Assembly (NCBI RefSeq): GCF_001500315.1
Contig: NZ_LLER01000003.1
Coordinates: 1-64,000, forward strand
Length of the DNA stretch: 64,000 nucleotides
Direction: 5' to 3'
DNA from: Staphylococcus auricularis
GTDB taxonomy: Bacteria; Bacillota; Bacilli; Staphylococcales; Staphylococcaceae
Shown here piece after piece: positions 1-9,541 of this stretch. Position 1 is the stretch's first letter. Every line of letters starts with the position of its first letter. Both the position numbers and the translations under genes were made by a program. The notes beneath the pieces are model-generated. The model was not told the origin of the DNA. It saw only the letters and a program-made list of their open reading frames with translations, and ran no database searches.

Positions 1-870
1 TGTCATCCCGGAAAGACCGATCGCTTCCATCATGAGTGACAAACCAGGGCCCGCACTTGCAGTAAATGCGCGAACACCGCCATAACTTGCTCCAATCGCC
101 ATGTTTGCAGCAGCAATTTCATCTTCTGTTTGAACCACTGCACCGCCGACTTTAGGAAGATTTTCAATCATGTATTCCATAATTTCTGATGCTGGCGTAA
201 TTGGATAAGCCGCCATGAATCGAGAGCCGGCAGTAATCGCTCCTAAGCCAATCGCATCGTTACCAATCATATAAAGATGCGCATCTTGGTTAGAATCTTC
301 AAGTTCAAAATCCCCTTCAATCGTATCGAGCTGATCTTGCATAAGTCGATAACCTTCATTTAACGCTTCGATATTCATTGAAACGACTTTTTCCCCTTTT
401 TTCTCAAACATGTGTGTAATAATCGTTTCGAAAACGTTGGTATCGAGATGCATTAAAGCAGCTGTTGCTCCTACAGCCACCATATTTTTCATTAATGCCG
501 TACCTAATTCCTTAGCTGTACTTGTAAATGGTAGATCGATGAGTTGGGTGTCACAATCAGCTGGTTTTTCTGGTTTTGCTTTTGTATCTGCGATGATAAT
601 ACTATCTTTTCTCATTTCTTGATGGTTTAATTCAATGGTTTCTTGGTCAAATGCAATTAATATATCTAAATCATCACTGATTGCATGGACAGGTTGCGTC
701 GAAACTCTAATTTTATTGTTTGTATGTCCGCCTTTAATTCTGCTAGAAAAATGACGATAACCATATAAGTGGTAGCCTTTACGATTCATAGCTGTGGCAA
801 AAAGTTCCCCAGTTGATTCGATACCTTCACCTTGTTGCCCCCCCACTTTCCATGATATTTGTGATTGCAT
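1..870 (-). CDS. porA: 2-oxoacid:ferredoxin oxidoreductase, alpha subunit (partial)
   Basis: Runs off the left window edge, so only about the first 290 codons are present. The protein opens MQSQISWKVGGQQGEG, the fused gamma-type domain at the N-terminus of KorA/PorA proteins, then enters the thiamine-diphosphate-binding alpha domain (AIGLGAITAG and AAYPITPASEIMEYM). With its beta partner, expected just outside the window, it would oxidatively decarboxylate a 2-oxoacid (pyruvate or 2-oxoglutarate) to the acyl-CoA and reduce ferredoxin. The start at 870 is supported by an AGGAGG nine bases upstream (880-885). Which 2-oxoacid it uses cannot be told from sequence. Confidence 0.85.
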   Translation of the reverse strand, partial: MQSQISWKVGGQQGEGIESTGELFATAMNRKGYHLYGYRHFSSRIKGGHTNNKIRVSTQPVHAISDDLDILIAFDQETIELNHQEMRKDSIIIADTKAKPEKPADCDTQLIDLPFTSTAKELGTALMKNMVAVGATAALMHLDTNVFETIITHMFEKKGEKVVSMNIEALNEGYRLMQDQLDTIEGDFELEDSNQDAHLYMIGNDAIGLGAITAGSRFMAAYPITPASEIMEYMIENLPKVGGAVVQTEDEIAAANMAIGASYGGVRAFTASAGPGLSLMMEAIGLSGMT

Positions 871-983
871 ATCATTCTGCCTCCTAAGGTTTTACTCGTT
901 CGTACACTATCATAACAAATATACCACTCTACAACATGAGTTCAGAGTGGTATAAGCTCAAAATGTTTACAAATCTTTACGGA

Positions 984-1775
984 TTATTTAAACGGGTGAT
1001 CATCATTGATTAACACACGTTCAATATGAGATGTGCGTCCATTTTTATCTAAATCAACAATCACACCGGATAAGATACTACGTCCTTCATCTGGTATCAC
1101 ATGACGTTGTGGTAAACTTGTAATAAAGCGACGAATGACTTCATCTCTATTGACACCTAAAATACCATCATAAAAGCCTGTCATACCGACATCTGTGATG
1201 TAACCTGTACCTTTAGGTAACACGCGCTCATCAGATGTTTGAATATGGGTATGGGTACCTACAACAGTACTCACTCTACCATCTAAATACCAACCCATCG
1301 CATTCTTTTCAGACGTTGTTTCAGCATGAAAGTCTACAAATATATAATCGGTGACGCTTTGAGCTTCTTCAATGAGCGCATCCGCTTTTTTAAAAGGATC
1401 ATCAATGTCTTGCATGAATGAACGTCCTTGTAAATTGATAATTGCTAACTTGATATCATTGATTTGAATAAATCGCATGCCAACACCTGGTGCTTCTTCA
1501 GGGAAATTTGCTGGTCTCACCATTCTATTCGCATCATTGATAAAATCATAGATTTGACGTTGACCGTATGTATGATTACCCATCGTCATAAAATCAACGC
1601 CTTCTCGTAAAAGTTGTTTATATATTTTTTCTGTTAAACCTTTACCATGTGCAGCATTTTCTGCATTTACAATTGTCACGGTTGGACGATAATGTTGTTT
1701 CAATTTAGGTAAGTATTGTGTGATTGCTTCTCTCCCTACCTTACCAACAATATCACCGATAAATAATATTCTCAT
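984..1775 (-). CDS. ymdB: YmdB-family metallophosphoesterase
   Basis: A 263-residue calcineurin-like phosphoesterase of the YmdB family (TIGR00282 type), cytoplasmic; the Bacillus homologue hydrolyses 2',3'-cyclic nucleotides and affects biofilm and RNase Y-linked functions. Metal-ligand motifs are visible in order: IGDIVGKVGR at the N-terminus, VNAENAAHGKG, MGNHTYGQ and VGTHTHIQTSD. The frame is open back to a TTG at 1799, but family proteins begin MRILFIGDIVGK, so the ATG at 1775 is chosen; GAGAGG lies about 14 bases upstream, a long spacing. It sits beside rny and porA as in other staphylococci. Confidence 0.9.
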   Translation of the reverse strand: MRILFIGDIVGKVGREAITQYLPKLKQHYRPTVTIVNAENAAHGKGLTEKIYKQLLREGVDFMTMGNHTYGQRQIYDFINDANRMVRPANFPEEAPGVGMRFIQINDIKLAIINLQGRSFMQDIDDPFKKADALIEEAQSVTDYIFVDFHAETTSEKNAMGWYLDGRVSTVVGTHTHIQTSDERVLPKGTGYITDVGMTGFYDGILGVNRDEVIRRFITSLPQRHVIPDEGRSILSGVIVDLDKNGRTSHIERVLINDDHPFK

Positions 1776-1940
1776 TATGTGATGTTCATCCTCTCTCAAC
1801 CCTTAGTTTAATAGATAATAGTGGATATGAAAAGTAGTAAGCATAATTAAATTTCACTTGCAAGGTTTTATTCGAAATGCAAAGGGTATGGATAATGTAA
1901 GAATTGATTTTAAAAAGAAACTAGGAGATGTTTTTAATTC

Positions 1941-2156
1941 ATGTCAATTAATATTGAACCAGAGAAATTTGCTGAATTAGTAGTAAGAGCAAATCCATCT
2001 AAAAGTGAAGATCCAGATGATATCGCTAAGGATAGTCTGGAATTATATATCAACGCTTTTCGTCTAGCTGAAAGATACGCAAGTATTTCTACACACAGCT
2101 ATGACACTGCTGAAACATTGAAAGCAGTGCGTGATACAGACTTAGAACTTGAATAA
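1941..2156 (+). CDS. Small conserved hypothetical protein
   Basis: A 71-residue acidic protein, soluble, without signal peptide or membrane segment, predicted largely helical. It opens MSINIEPEKFAELV and ends DTDLELE. The gene is on the plus strand between convergent rny and divergent ymdB and has an AGGAG 13 bases before the ATG. A small hypothetical gene occurs at this place between rny and ymdB in staphylococci, so it is likely real and conserved. No domain or function recognised. Confidence 0.7.
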   Translation: MSINIEPEKFAELVVRANPSKSEDPDDIAKDSLELYINAFRLAERYASISTHSYDTAETLKAVRDTDLELE

Positions 2157-2183
2157 CTAAATGAAATGAACTTCATAAATGAA

Positions 2184-2212
2184 AAAACGGTTGCCATGGC
2201 GGCAACCGTTTT
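2184..2212. terminator. Bidirectional terminator between rny and the small gene
   Basis: A 12-bp perfect stem (AAAACGGTTGCC with GGCAACCGTTTT) closing a 5-base loop, with A and T runs at both ends, lies between two convergent genes. The rny stop codon (2211-2213) overlaps the stem's last bases. Confidence 0.9.
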
Positions 2213-3773
2213 ATTTTGCATATTCTATTGCTCTAGTCTCACGAACTACTGTCACTTTAATATGTCCAGGATATTGAAGTTCATCTTCAATTTGCTGTTT
2301 AATATCCCTTGCTAAACGGTGTGATTTTAAATCATCAATTTCATCTGGAGAGACGATAATACGTACCTCTCTACCTGCCTGTATGGCAAAGGCTTTATCC
2401 ACACCATCATAACTTTCTGATAGAATTTCAAGTCTTTCTAATCTGCGAATATAATTTTCAAGCGTTTCTTTACGAGCACCCGGTCTAGCAGCTGATAATG
2501 CATCCGCTGCTGCAACTAATATCGCAATAATAGAAGTCGGTTCGACATCACCATGGTGTGAATGAATGGTATTAATTACGATTTCACTTTCGTTATATTT
2601 CTTACCTAATTCAACACCGATTTCAACGTGACTGCCTTCTACTTCATGGTCGATGGCTTTACCTACGTCATGGAGTAGACCTGCACGTTTAGCTAATGTT
2701 ACATCTTCGCCGAGTTCTGCAGCTAACATGCCACTTAAGTGTGCCACTTCTACCGAATGTTTTAAGACATTTTGGCCATAACTTGTACGATAATTTAAGC
2801 GTCCAAGAATTTTAACCAAGTCAGGATGGATATTGTGAACATTGATTTCAAACGTTGCTTGTTCACCCGCTTCACGAATGATGTTATCCACTTCTTTACG
2901 AGCTTTATCCACCATTTCTTCGATGCGACCTGGGTGTATGCGGCCATCTGATACTAGGTTGACGAGTGCAACTCTAGCAATTTCTCTACGAATAGGATCA
3001 AAACCGGATAATATAACCGCTTCAGGTGTATCATCGATAATCAAATCAATACCTGTTAATGTTTCCAATGTTCTTATATTACGACCTTCACGACCGATAA
3101 TACGTCCTTTCATTTCATCGTTCGGTAGGTTAACGACAGATACTGTAGACTCAGAAGTATGTTCTGCTGCTAAGCGTTGTACGGCTGTAGCCAACAGTTC
3201 TTTCGCATTTTTATCAATTGTTTCTTTTGCTTCTTTTTGTTTTTCCTTAACAAGGATTGCAATATCTTGTGACAGTTCTTCTTCAACACGTTGAAGTTGT
3301 TCATTTACTGCTTCTTCTTGAGTGAGACCAGAGATGCGTTCTAATTCTTGTTCATGTTTATTTATTAAATCTTGAACACTACTCTCTTTTGCATCTACTT
3401 GTCGTTGTCTTTCTTCAAGTTTGGATTCTTTTTGCTCTAAAATCTCATCCTTTTTATCTAACAGATCAGATTTACGCTCCAAGCTATCTTCCTTTTGAAG
3501 AAGTCGGGTTTCTTGTTGTTGAAGTTCACCACGGCGTTCGCGAAATTCGCTTTCGCTTTGATCTTTCAGTTTTTGATATTCTTCTTTAGCTTCAAGAAGT
3601 TTTTCTTTTTTAGTGTTTTCAGCTTCTTTGTTGGCTCTATCTATAATATCTTCCGCAGTCTGTTTTGCTTGTGATTGTTTTTGCTGCAAAATATTATGGG
3701 CAATGATATACCCCACAACAACTCCGAGTATAATTCCTAACAAAATGAGTAGGAGGCTTATTAATAAATTCAC
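2211..3773 (-). CDS. rny: Ribonuclease Y
   Basis: A 520-residue membrane-anchored endoribonuclease that starts mRNA decay at the cytoplasmic face. Domains in order: a hydrophobic anchor (about residues 3-25), a long charged coiled coil (about 30-195), a KH RNA-binding domain carrying [12 protein letters not shown] near residue 225, and an HD metal-dependent catalytic domain with [12 protein letters not shown] near 365. Length matches the family (about 519). The start is GTG at 3773: the ATG two bases upstream reads straight into TGA, and AAGGAGG is well placed just before. Confidence 0.97.
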   Translation of the reverse strand: MNLLISLLLILLGIILGVVVGYIIAHNILQQKQSQAKQTAEDIIDRANKEAENTKKEKLLEAKEEYQKLKDQSESEFRERRGELQQQETRLLQKEDSLERKSDLLDKKDEILEQKESKLEERQRQVDAKESSVQDLINKHEQELERISGLTQEEAVNEQLQRVEEELSQDIAILVKEKQKEAKETIDKNAKELLATAVQRLAAEHTSESTVSVVNLPNDEMKGRIIGREGRNIRTLETLTGIDLIIDDTPEAVILSGFDPIRREIARVALVNLVSDGRIHPGRIEEMVDKARKEVDNIIREAGEQATFEINVHNIHPDLVKILGRLNYRTSYGQNVLKHSVEVAHLSGMLAAELGEDVTLAKRAGLLHDVGKAIDHEVEGSHVEIGVELGKKYNESEIVINTIHSHHGDVEPTSIIAILVAAADALSAARPGARKETLENYIRRLERLEILSESYDGVDKAFAIQAGREVRIIVSPDEIDDLKSHRLARDIKQQIEDELQYPGHIKVTVVRETRAIEYAK

Positions 3774-3825
3774 ATAAACACCTCCTTTTCTCTAGAATCG
3801 GGCACTTTATATCAATTTCAATATG

Positions 3826-3855
3826 ATTATATGTGGTTATATAAGAATCATACAA
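3826..3855 (-). promoter_or_regulatory. Candidate rny promoter
   Basis: On the minus strand, a perfect TATAAT (3826-3831) is preceded by TTGTAT (3850-3855) with an 18-base spacer, about 50 bases upstream of the rny start. The 35-like box is imperfect. Confidence 0.5.
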
Positions 3856-4067
3856 TGTAATTGTACGTTTTAAATATGAGGGGTGTCAAGGTTTCAAACT
3901 GCAAATATACAAGTAACCGCGCTGCATTGAGTACTACATACTTAAGGTTTATTTTCACTTAACTAAAAAGAGATGGTTTAGGTGTTAAAACTGTTGATTT
4001 TAGCATTATATGACGTGGTTCTTTATGTTTTGCAACATTTAATCATCATTTATGTCATAAATATAGG

Positions 4068-4117
4068 AACATGTAGTGCTAAAATTATAATTTTGTACTG
4101 TCCACTACGTGTTTCTT
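4068..4117. repeat. Inverted repeat in the recA-rny spacer
   Basis: The roughly 500-base spacer between recA and rny has no credible ORF. It holds this imperfect palindrome: GGAACATGTAGTG pairs with CACTACGTGTTTC around a perfect AT palindrome (AAAATTATAATTTT, 4083-4096). It has no adjoining T-run, so it is not a standard terminator. Apart from it, the recA terminator and the rny promoter, I see nothing in 3856-4067. Confidence 0.45.
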
Positions 4118-4131
4118 TACGAATAAAGCAA

Positions 4132-4165
4132 AAGAGACTGAAACAGATATAAGTCTCAGTCTCTT
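4132..4165 (-). terminator. recA terminator
   Basis: Stem AAGAGACTGA / TCAGTCTCTT extended by further pairs, followed on the minus strand by TTTTGCTTTA. It lies about 105 bases beyond the recA stop. Confidence 0.7.
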
Positions 4166-4269
4166 AAACATTGCAATATATGGTACTAATTTTAAATACA
4201 GTAAAACCTCATGTATGAAGTTATCCATCTCAATAATACGTTTTTGTGTAATCAACAACTATATATTGA

Positions 4270-5328
4270 TTATTCGTCAAAAAGTGAAGCTGGAGCTTCT
4301 TCAGCGTTGTCATTGTCAGGTTTTTCTTCAACATCTCCATCAAAGATACCTAACGCTTCACGTAATTTATGCTCTATTTCTGAACGAACTTCTGGATTTT
4401 CTTTCAAGTACGTTTTCACGTTCTCTTTACCTTGGCCCATGCGTTCATTGTTATATGAGTACCAAGCACCAGATTTATTGATAATATCATTTTCGACACC
4501 AAGATCGATGAGCTCGCCTTCTTTAGAAATACCTTCACCATACATAATATCAACTTCAGCTGTTCTAAATGGAGGTGCAACTTTGTTTTTCACGACTTTG
4601 AGTTTTGTTCTGTTACCCACGACTTCTTGGCCTTGTTTCAATTGTTCAGCACGACGTACTTCTAATCGTACAGAACTATAGAATTTCAATGCACGACCAC
4701 CAGGTGTCGTTTCTGGGTTACCGAACATCACACCGACTTTTTCACGGATTTGGTTGATGAAAATGGCAGTTGTATTTGATTTAGAAATCGCACCAGATAG
4801 TTTACGTAGCGCTTGAGACATTAAACGTGCTTGAAGACCTACATGTGCGTCTCCCATTTCACCTTCGATTTCTGCTTTAGGTGTTAATGCAGCTACTGAA
4901 TCGACAACGATAATATCAACCGCACCACTACGCACAAAGGCTTCTGCGATCTCTAAACCTTGTTCACCATGGTCTGGTTGAGATAAGTAAAGATTGTCGA
5001 TATCTACACCGAGCGCTTCTGCATATTCAGGATCTAACGCATGTTCTGCGTCGATAAATGCAGCTACGCCATCTTTTTTCTGAACTTCTGCAATCGCATG
5101 TAACGCCACGGTTGTTTTACCTGAGCTTTCTGGTCCGTATATTTCAATGATACGGCCTTTCGGATAACCTCCGACACCTAGCGCATTATCCAATGTGACT
5201 GAACCGCTTGAAGTACTTGATACTCGGCGTCCTTTATTATCGCCAAGTTTCATCACTGCACCTTTACCAAAGTTTTTTTCCATATTTTTAATCACTGTAT
5301 CTAAAGCTTTTTGACGTTCGTTATCCAA
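4270..5328 (-). CDS. recA: Recombinase RecA
   Basis: A 352-residue DNA recombinase that forms filaments on single-stranded DNA, drives homologous strand exchange and triggers LexA self-cleavage in the SOS response. Visible: Walker A GPESSGKT at residues 65-72, Walker [11 protein letters not shown], loop L2 region with [21 protein letters not shown], and an acidic tail ending SLFDE. Full length for the family. It has its own promoter and LexA-type box upstream, separate from cinA. Confidence 0.98.
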   Translation of the reverse strand: MDNERQKALDTVIKNMEKNFGKGAVMKLGDNKGRRVSSTSSGSVTLDNALGVGGYPKGRIIEIYGPESSGKTTVALHAIAEVQKKDGVAAFIDAEHALDPEYAEALGVDIDNLYLSQPDHGEQGLEIAEAFVRSGAVDIIVVDSVAALTPKAEIEGEMGDAHVGLQARLMSQALRKLSGAISKSNTTAIFINQIREKVGVMFGNPETTPGGRALKFYSSVRLEVRRAEQLKQGQEVVGNRTKLKVVKNKVAPPFRTAEVDIMYGEGISKEGELIDLGVENDIINKSGAWYSYNNERMGQGKENVKTYLKENPEVRSEIEHKLREALGIFDGDVEEKPDNDNAEEAPASLFDE

Positions 5329-5375
5329 TACTGGCCCTCCTTAAAGAGTTTAGTCTCTGTAATTGTCTTACTCAT

Positions 5376-5404
5376 ACTATACATGGAAATTCATGTTTAC
5401 GCAA
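5376..5404 (-). promoter_or_regulatory. recA promoter
   Basis: Minus-strand boxes TTGCGT (5399-5404) and TATAGT (5376-5381) with a 17-base spacer, about 48 bases upstream of the recA ATG and just downstream of the LexA-type box. Confidence 0.7.
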
Positions 5405-5412
5405 GCATTTTG

Positions 5413-5426
5413 CGAATATTTGTTCG
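5413..5426. promoter_or_regulatory. LexA (SOS) box of recA
   Basis: Reads CGAACAAATATTCG on the minus strand, one mismatch from the Firmicutes consensus CGAAC-N4-GTTCG. It lies immediately upstream of the recA -35 box. Two further direct CGAAC half-sites follow at about 5444-5460. LexA repression of recA is established in Bacillus and Staphylococcus; the site here is inferred from sequence. Confidence 0.8.
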
Positions 5427-5492
5427 CTAGAATCTGTCCGTTTCGAACACAAAAACGAACAGACGTGCTATATTTTTTGAAAACTTGAAATG

Positions 5493-6644
5493 CTATTGTT
5501 CACCTTTTAACCACTTCAATAATCGGATTAACACGTAGTTTTGTGATCTATTTTTTAAGATATTGCGTTGATTAGTTAAATGGAAGGTTTCAACCGTTAA
5601 ATCATTATCATCTAGGATACCTAAATATACGGTATTCCCTTCATTTAAGATAGAAACAATTAATTCTGTATCATAAAATGATTTCGCAAGTCTCGTTGAA
5701 ATTGCTAACGCGTCTTCGGTATCTTTTGCACCTTTGACGAATTGAGGTGTATGAAGTAATACACCTTCTAACTTGCCGCTCGTATTATAATCTTGTAGAC
5801 GAGAGTACAACGCACCATCTGTCACACCATCATATAGCACCATCGATTGGTCAAGTTGCTGCATGACTGCTTGTTCGAGCACGATATCGTCAGAACCATA
5901 ATAATAGTCCCCTATGCGTTCTAATATTTGTTGTTTTATCGGCTCAATCAATTTTTGACATTCTGCTTTTGTGTTTCCATTGGCTGTCAAACGTACTTCC
6001 ACCTCATGATGACCTGCTAATGGTGCAATGGTAGGATTCGTTTGTGCATCTATCAAATCGTCTATTTCCGTTTCTAATATAGATTCTCCGATGCCGGCAA
6101 AATGAAGAGACTCAGAAAAGATGCTTTGTTCACCATCAAATAGTAATGGGAGGAGTTCATTTTTTGCCATCGGTTCCATTTCTTTAGGAGACCCTGGCAA
6201 TAAAATGATTTTCTTGTCTTCGTAATCTAAAAGCATACCAGGCGCCATACCTACTTTATTTTCAAGTACCTTCGCACCTTCAATCACCAATGCTTGTTGT
6301 TTGTTATTTTCTGTCATCTGTTGTTTCGATTCGGCAAAGGATTGTTCGATAAATTGAAGTGCTTGATCATCTGTGACTAAAGATTTATTTAACACGCGAG
6401 CCACTGTTTGTTTGGTTAGATCATCTTTCGTAGGTCCTAACCCGCCAGTGAGCACGATCAAATCGTTATGGTCAATTGCGTTTCTAACCACGCGTTCCAA
6501 GCGTTCAGGATTATCTCCAACCACGCTATGTGCTAATACACTATGCCCTACAGTGTTAAGCAATCTAGATAAATACTGACCATTTGTATTCGCAATTTGC
6601 CCTAATAAGAGTTCTGATCCAACCGCTATGATTTCTGCTTGCAT
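5493..6644 (-). CDS. cinA: CinA-family competence/damage-inducible protein
   Basis: A 383-residue two-domain protein. The N-terminal MoCF/COG1058 domain (about residues 1-170), with VGSELLLGQIANTNG and TGGLGPTKDD, is the fold that hydrolyses ADP-ribose-type pyrophosphates in other CinA proteins. The C-terminal region corresponds to the NMN-deamidase (PncC) domain but I do not see its usual ESCTGG motif; the matching stretch reads VLYDGVTDGALYSRL. Full length, so not truncated. Lies directly upstream of recA as in many Firmicutes, but the recA promoter separates them. Confidence 0.92.
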   Translation of the reverse strand: MQAEIIAVGSELLLGQIANTNGQYLSRLLNTVGHSVLAHSVVGDNPERLERVVRNAIDHNDLIVLTGGLGPTKDDLTKQTVARVLNKSLVTDDQALQFIEQSFAESKQQMTENNKQQALVIEGAKVLENKVGMAPGMLLDYEDKKIILLPGSPKEMEPMAKNELLPLLFDGEQSIFSESLHFAGIGESILETEIDDLIDAQTNPTIAPLAGHHEVEVRLTANGNTKAECQKLIEPIKQQILERIGDYYYGSDDIVLEQAVMQQLDQSMVLYDGVTDGALYSRLQDYNTSGKLEGVLLHTPQFVKGAKDTEDALAISTRLAKSFYDTELIVSILNEGNTVYLGILDDNDLTVETFHLTNQRNILKNRSQNYVLIRLLKWLKGEQ

Positions 6645-6751
6645 GATGTGATTCCTCGCTTTTCTACATAATCAAAACATAACCTCGTAAAAGACTTTCA
6701 ATTTCTAAGTTAACTCATTGTTCATTATATCGTGTTAACCTTTGATAATCG

Positions 6752-6799
6752 AAAAAAAGAGTTTGCTCAGGTATAAAATATTAAAACCTGTACAAACTC
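6752..6799 (-). terminator. pgsA terminator
   Basis: Minus-strand stem GAGTTTG...CAGGT / ACCTG...CAAACTC followed by TTTTTTT, 11 bases past the pgsA stop. It ends the ymf-pgsA transcript. Confidence 0.85.
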
Positions 6800-6809
6800 C
6801 TGCTTTAAC

Positions 6810-7388
6810 TTATTTAGCTTTAAAGACGTCTCGACCTTTATAGAAGTATTCAATACCAGATAATATTGTGAAGAATACGCCAATATAAAGTAAGATTTGT
6901 CCAATTGGGAAGCCGAGCCACATTGCGAACGGATCACCTAATAGGATCCAAATTAACGCTACCATTGTGATAGCTGTTTTGATTTTACCTAAATTACCAG
7001 CTGCACTTACAAATCCTTGTTCGATTTGAAGAAGTCGTAAACCAGTTACGGCGAATTCACGTGCAATGATAATAATAGCGACAACAGCATTCGTTAAATT
7101 AATGTCTACGAGAACGATTAATGCGCTCGCAACAAGTAATTTATCTGCTAATGGGTCTAAGAATTTACCCATGTTCGTTACTAAGTTCCATTTTCTAGCT
7201 AAGTAACCATCTGCAAAATCACTCAGCGATGCCACGATAAAAATGACACCACTAATGATGAGTTCGATACGTACCTCATAACCACCTAAAAAGGAGATTT
7301 GTCCGAATCCGAAATCAACTAATGCAAATAAAATAAAAAATGGAATCATGATGACACGAAACACTGTAATCCAATTAGGAATATTCAT
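6810..7388 (-). CDS. pgsA: CDP-diacylglycerol-glycerol-3-phosphate 3-phosphatidyltransferase
   Basis: Makes phosphatidylglycerol phosphate from CDP-diacylglycerol and glycerol-3-phosphate, the committed step to phosphatidylglycerol and cardiolipin; integral membrane enzyme. The CDP-alcohol phosphatidyltransferase signature DG(x2)AR(x8)G(x3)D(x3)D is complete in [19 protein letters not shown] and the next residues. 192 residues, the usual staphylococcal length, when started at [12 protein letters not shown] (7388, with GAGG upstream). The open frame extends 16 codons further into the preceding gene, which is not used. Confidence 0.95.
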   Translation of the reverse strand: MNIPNWITVFRVIMIPFFILFALVDFGFGQISFLGGYEVRIELIISGVIFIVASLSDFADGYLARKWNLVTNMGKFLDPLADKLLVASALIVLVDINLTNAVVAIIIIAREFAVTGLRLLQIEQGFVSAAGNLGKIKTAITMVALIWILLGDPFAMWLGFPIGQILLYIGVFFTILSGIEYFYKGRDVFKAK

Positions 7389-7416
7389 ACTAATCCTCAT
7401 TTCTATATATAACTTA

Positions 7417-7809
7417 TTATAACAACAGCATAGCAATCAACCATATGATAGCTGTAATGACTACTATTGTACTGATGATCACAATCAATTGTAAAGGTTC
7501 TTTATCTTTCGTTCTAAAAGATGGTGCTTCAGATTGTTGAAATAAATCAATTGCTTCTTCAATAGAACCTGCGCTACTTGGGATTTCGTTACGATGTTTA
7601 TCGATGAGTTGCTTGCCGTCAATATTTACTGCACTGGCATATTTTTCGATAAAACCTTCTGCGTAATTGGCATGACGTAATGTATAGAAGTCGTTATTTT
7701 CGATGAGTTTTAACGTATCTCGCTTAATCTGTGTACGGTCTTCTAATTCATTTAATGTCATACCTAAGCGTTCTCTACGACCTTTTAGTGTCTGACCCAC
7801 TGAACTCAA
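7417..7809 (-). CDS. RodZ-like membrane-anchored HTH protein (YmfM)
   Basis: 130 residues: an N-terminal helix-turn-helix of the HTH_25/RodZ type ([19 protein letters not shown] onward), a short linker, and one C-terminal membrane helix (about residues 106-128). It lacks the large extracytoplasmic domain of longer RodZ proteins. By family it is expected to link the membrane with MreB-like or division proteins, though coccoid staphylococci have no MreB, so its role here is unclear. It starts at TTG (7809) with a strong AGGAGG nine bases before. Confidence 0.85.
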   Translation of the reverse strand: MSSVGQTLKGRRERLGMTLNELEDRTQIKRDTLKLIENNDFYTLRHANYAEGFIEKYASAVNIDGKQLIDKHRNEIPSSAGSIEEAIDLFQQSEAPSFRTKDKEPLQLIVIISTIVVITAIIWLIAMLLL

Positions 7810-7833
7810 GTTGCTCTTCCTCCTCTAAATCAT

Positions 7834-8659
7834 TTAAAAGAATCCAAAACCATCGCCGAATCCATCACCACTGAAATCAAGATTATTCTTGCTTTTCACG
7901 GTTTGTTTTTTCATCTCGTCGTATCGTATTTCATCACTATTATTTTCTCTTAATTCAATGATATAGTCAAAGTCTTCCATATCATAGTCACTCGCTTCAA
8001 CAAATAAATCAGGATGCTCAACGACCTTAACGGCAGGTAAACTCATCACTTCTTTAACCAATTCTTGGTGCTTCGGATTGGATTCTCTCGCAGTGACAGC
8101 TCCATCAATAATATAGACATGATCAGAATCGTATTCACCTTTGATCAGTGAGCTCCGCACCGTCTGTTTAATGAGTGTTGAACTGATGAACAACCAACGT
8201 TTGTGTGCACACACTTGAAGCCACGATGGATTCCGTTTTCCCTACACGAGGCATGCCACGAATTCCAATTAACTTATGACCTTTTTCTTTAAACAATTCA
8301 GCCATAAAATCAACGAGTAATCCTAAATCGGCACGTTCAAAGCGAAATGTCTTTTTATCATCCGCATCTTGTTTAATGTATCGGCCATGTCTCACTGCAA
8401 GACGATCACGCAGTTCGGGTTCACGTAATTTGGTAATCGAAATTTCTTCAATTTCTCTGACGATATTTTCAAATCGTTCTACCTTTTCTAAATCATCCGA
8501 TTTAATTAATAATCCACGTCTGTTACGATCGATGCCGTTGATGGTTACGATACTGATTCCCATCATCCCGAGTAAACTAGAAATATCTCCAAGTAAACCT
8601 GCACGATTTGTTGTAATTTCATATTCTAAATACCATTCTCTTTTAGCTGCTACTGTCAC
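7834..8659 (-). pseudogene. ymfK: YmfK/DUF3388 family protein, frameshifted
   Basis: Two overlapping frames together make one protein. The first (8168-8659, GTG start) holds an ACT-like N-terminus and the P-loop-like IRGMPRVGKTESIVASSVC. The second (7834-8214) continues with CAHKRWLFISSTLIKQ and runs to the normal-looking end GDGFGDGFGFF. The break is in a GTGTGTGCACAC tract at about 8202-8215, consistent with loss of one GT (or gain of one base). The in-frame product of the first part ends after 163 residues with an unrelated tail. The second part has a GTG that could in principle restart. Function of the family is not known to me; conserved in the ymf cluster. A sequencing error cannot be excluded. 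Confidence 0.8.
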
Positions 8660-8783
8660 GATTAAACACCCCTTAGTTTAAAAATTGACCCTTTTCTCCG
8701 CAAAATTGATGTGTTGCTCTGATGGAAATGATTATTCGGCGGCATCAGATATGGATAAAGTGATGATAGTGTACATCAAAATT

Positions 8784-8789
8784 ATTATA
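8784..8789 (-). promoter_or_regulatory. Candidate extended -10 promoter for ymfK-pgsA
   Basis: Minus-strand TGTTATAAT (TATAAT 8784-8789 with a TG one base before), about 125 bases upstream of ymfK in the gap after ymfI. No good -35 box was seen, so this is tentative. Confidence 0.4.
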
Positions 8790-8833
8790 ACACTGATCTT
8801 TCAGTTGATGGCTTTAAAATGAAACATTTTAAA

Positions 8834-9541
8834 TTATGAGATGTACCAACCACCGTTTACCTTTTGAACGGTGCCTGTCACACTTTGTGCTAACGGATGA
8901 CAGAGATAAGCACATGTGTGAGCAACTTCTTCGGGTTCAACTAACCGTTGTTGAGGCAGTTCTTCAACAATTTCCGCTAAAGTTTGGTCATCAAATTCAC
9001 GAGCCATGTGTCCATTCACAAATCCTGGTGCAATGGCGTTCACCGTGACAGTGGTCATCGCTAATTCTCGACTAAGTGCTTTTACAAAACCGAGCTGGGC
9101 GCTCTTCATCGTAGAATATACAGTTTCGAAACTGGCACCCGCTTCACCCCAAATCGACGAAACAACGACGATTCTTCCATGTGCACTTTGTCTCAATTGA
9201 TCCACAAAATAACGAGTTAGACGTAGCAACTGTTTAACATGCAACATATAACTGTCATCGATATCGTCATCGGTCATGTCTTGTAACATCCCATATAGCG
9301 AAGCCCCACTCGTATAGATGAGACAATCTAAATTTTGGATAAAACCAAAGATCGCATTAATATCGACATCCTTCGTCAAATCTGCTTGAACCAATTGCAC
9401 AGGTTGGTTTTCATATAACTCGACTAACCGATCATAATCTGCGCTATTGTAATGTACGATGACTTCATAATCTTCAGCTAATAAGCGTTGTACAATCGCT
9501 TGGCCAATGGATCCCGAGCCCCCTATGACCAATGCTCTCAT
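8834..9541 (-). CDS. ymfI: SDR-family oxidoreductase YmfI
   Basis: A 235-residue short-chain dehydrogenase/reductase related to FabG. Nucleotide-binding GGSGSIGQ is at residues 7-14, the catalytic Ser in VVVSSIWGEAG and Tyr-x3-Lys in YSTMK are present, and the C-terminus has the usual NGGW turn. The substrate is unknown; in ymf clusters it is annotated as a 3-oxoacyl-ACP reductase-like protein. Its ATG overlaps the stop of ymfH by 4 bases, so the two are translationally coupled. Confidence 0.9.
   Translation of the reverse strand: MRALVIGGSGSIGQAIVQRLLAEDYEVIVHYNSADYDRLVELYENQPVQLVQADLTKDVDINAIFGFIQNLDCLIYTSGASLYGMLQDMTDDDIDDSYMLHVKQLLRLTRYFVDQLRQSAHGRIVVVSSIWGEAGASFETVYSTMKSAQLGFVKALSRELAMTTVTVNAIAPGFVNGHMAREFDDQTLAEIVEELPQQRLVEPEEVAHTCAYLCHPLAQSVTGTVQKVNGGWYIS

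Noticed and set aside
2842..3294. 150-codon plus-strand ORF opposite rny
   Set aside because: Lies wholly antisense to the conserved KH/HD coding region of rny, Ser/Arg-rich composition of a shadow frame, no ribosome-binding site.
4211..4681. Plus-strand ORFs opposite the recA 3' end
   Set aside because: Antisense to conserved recA codons; compositional shadow with no recognisable domain.
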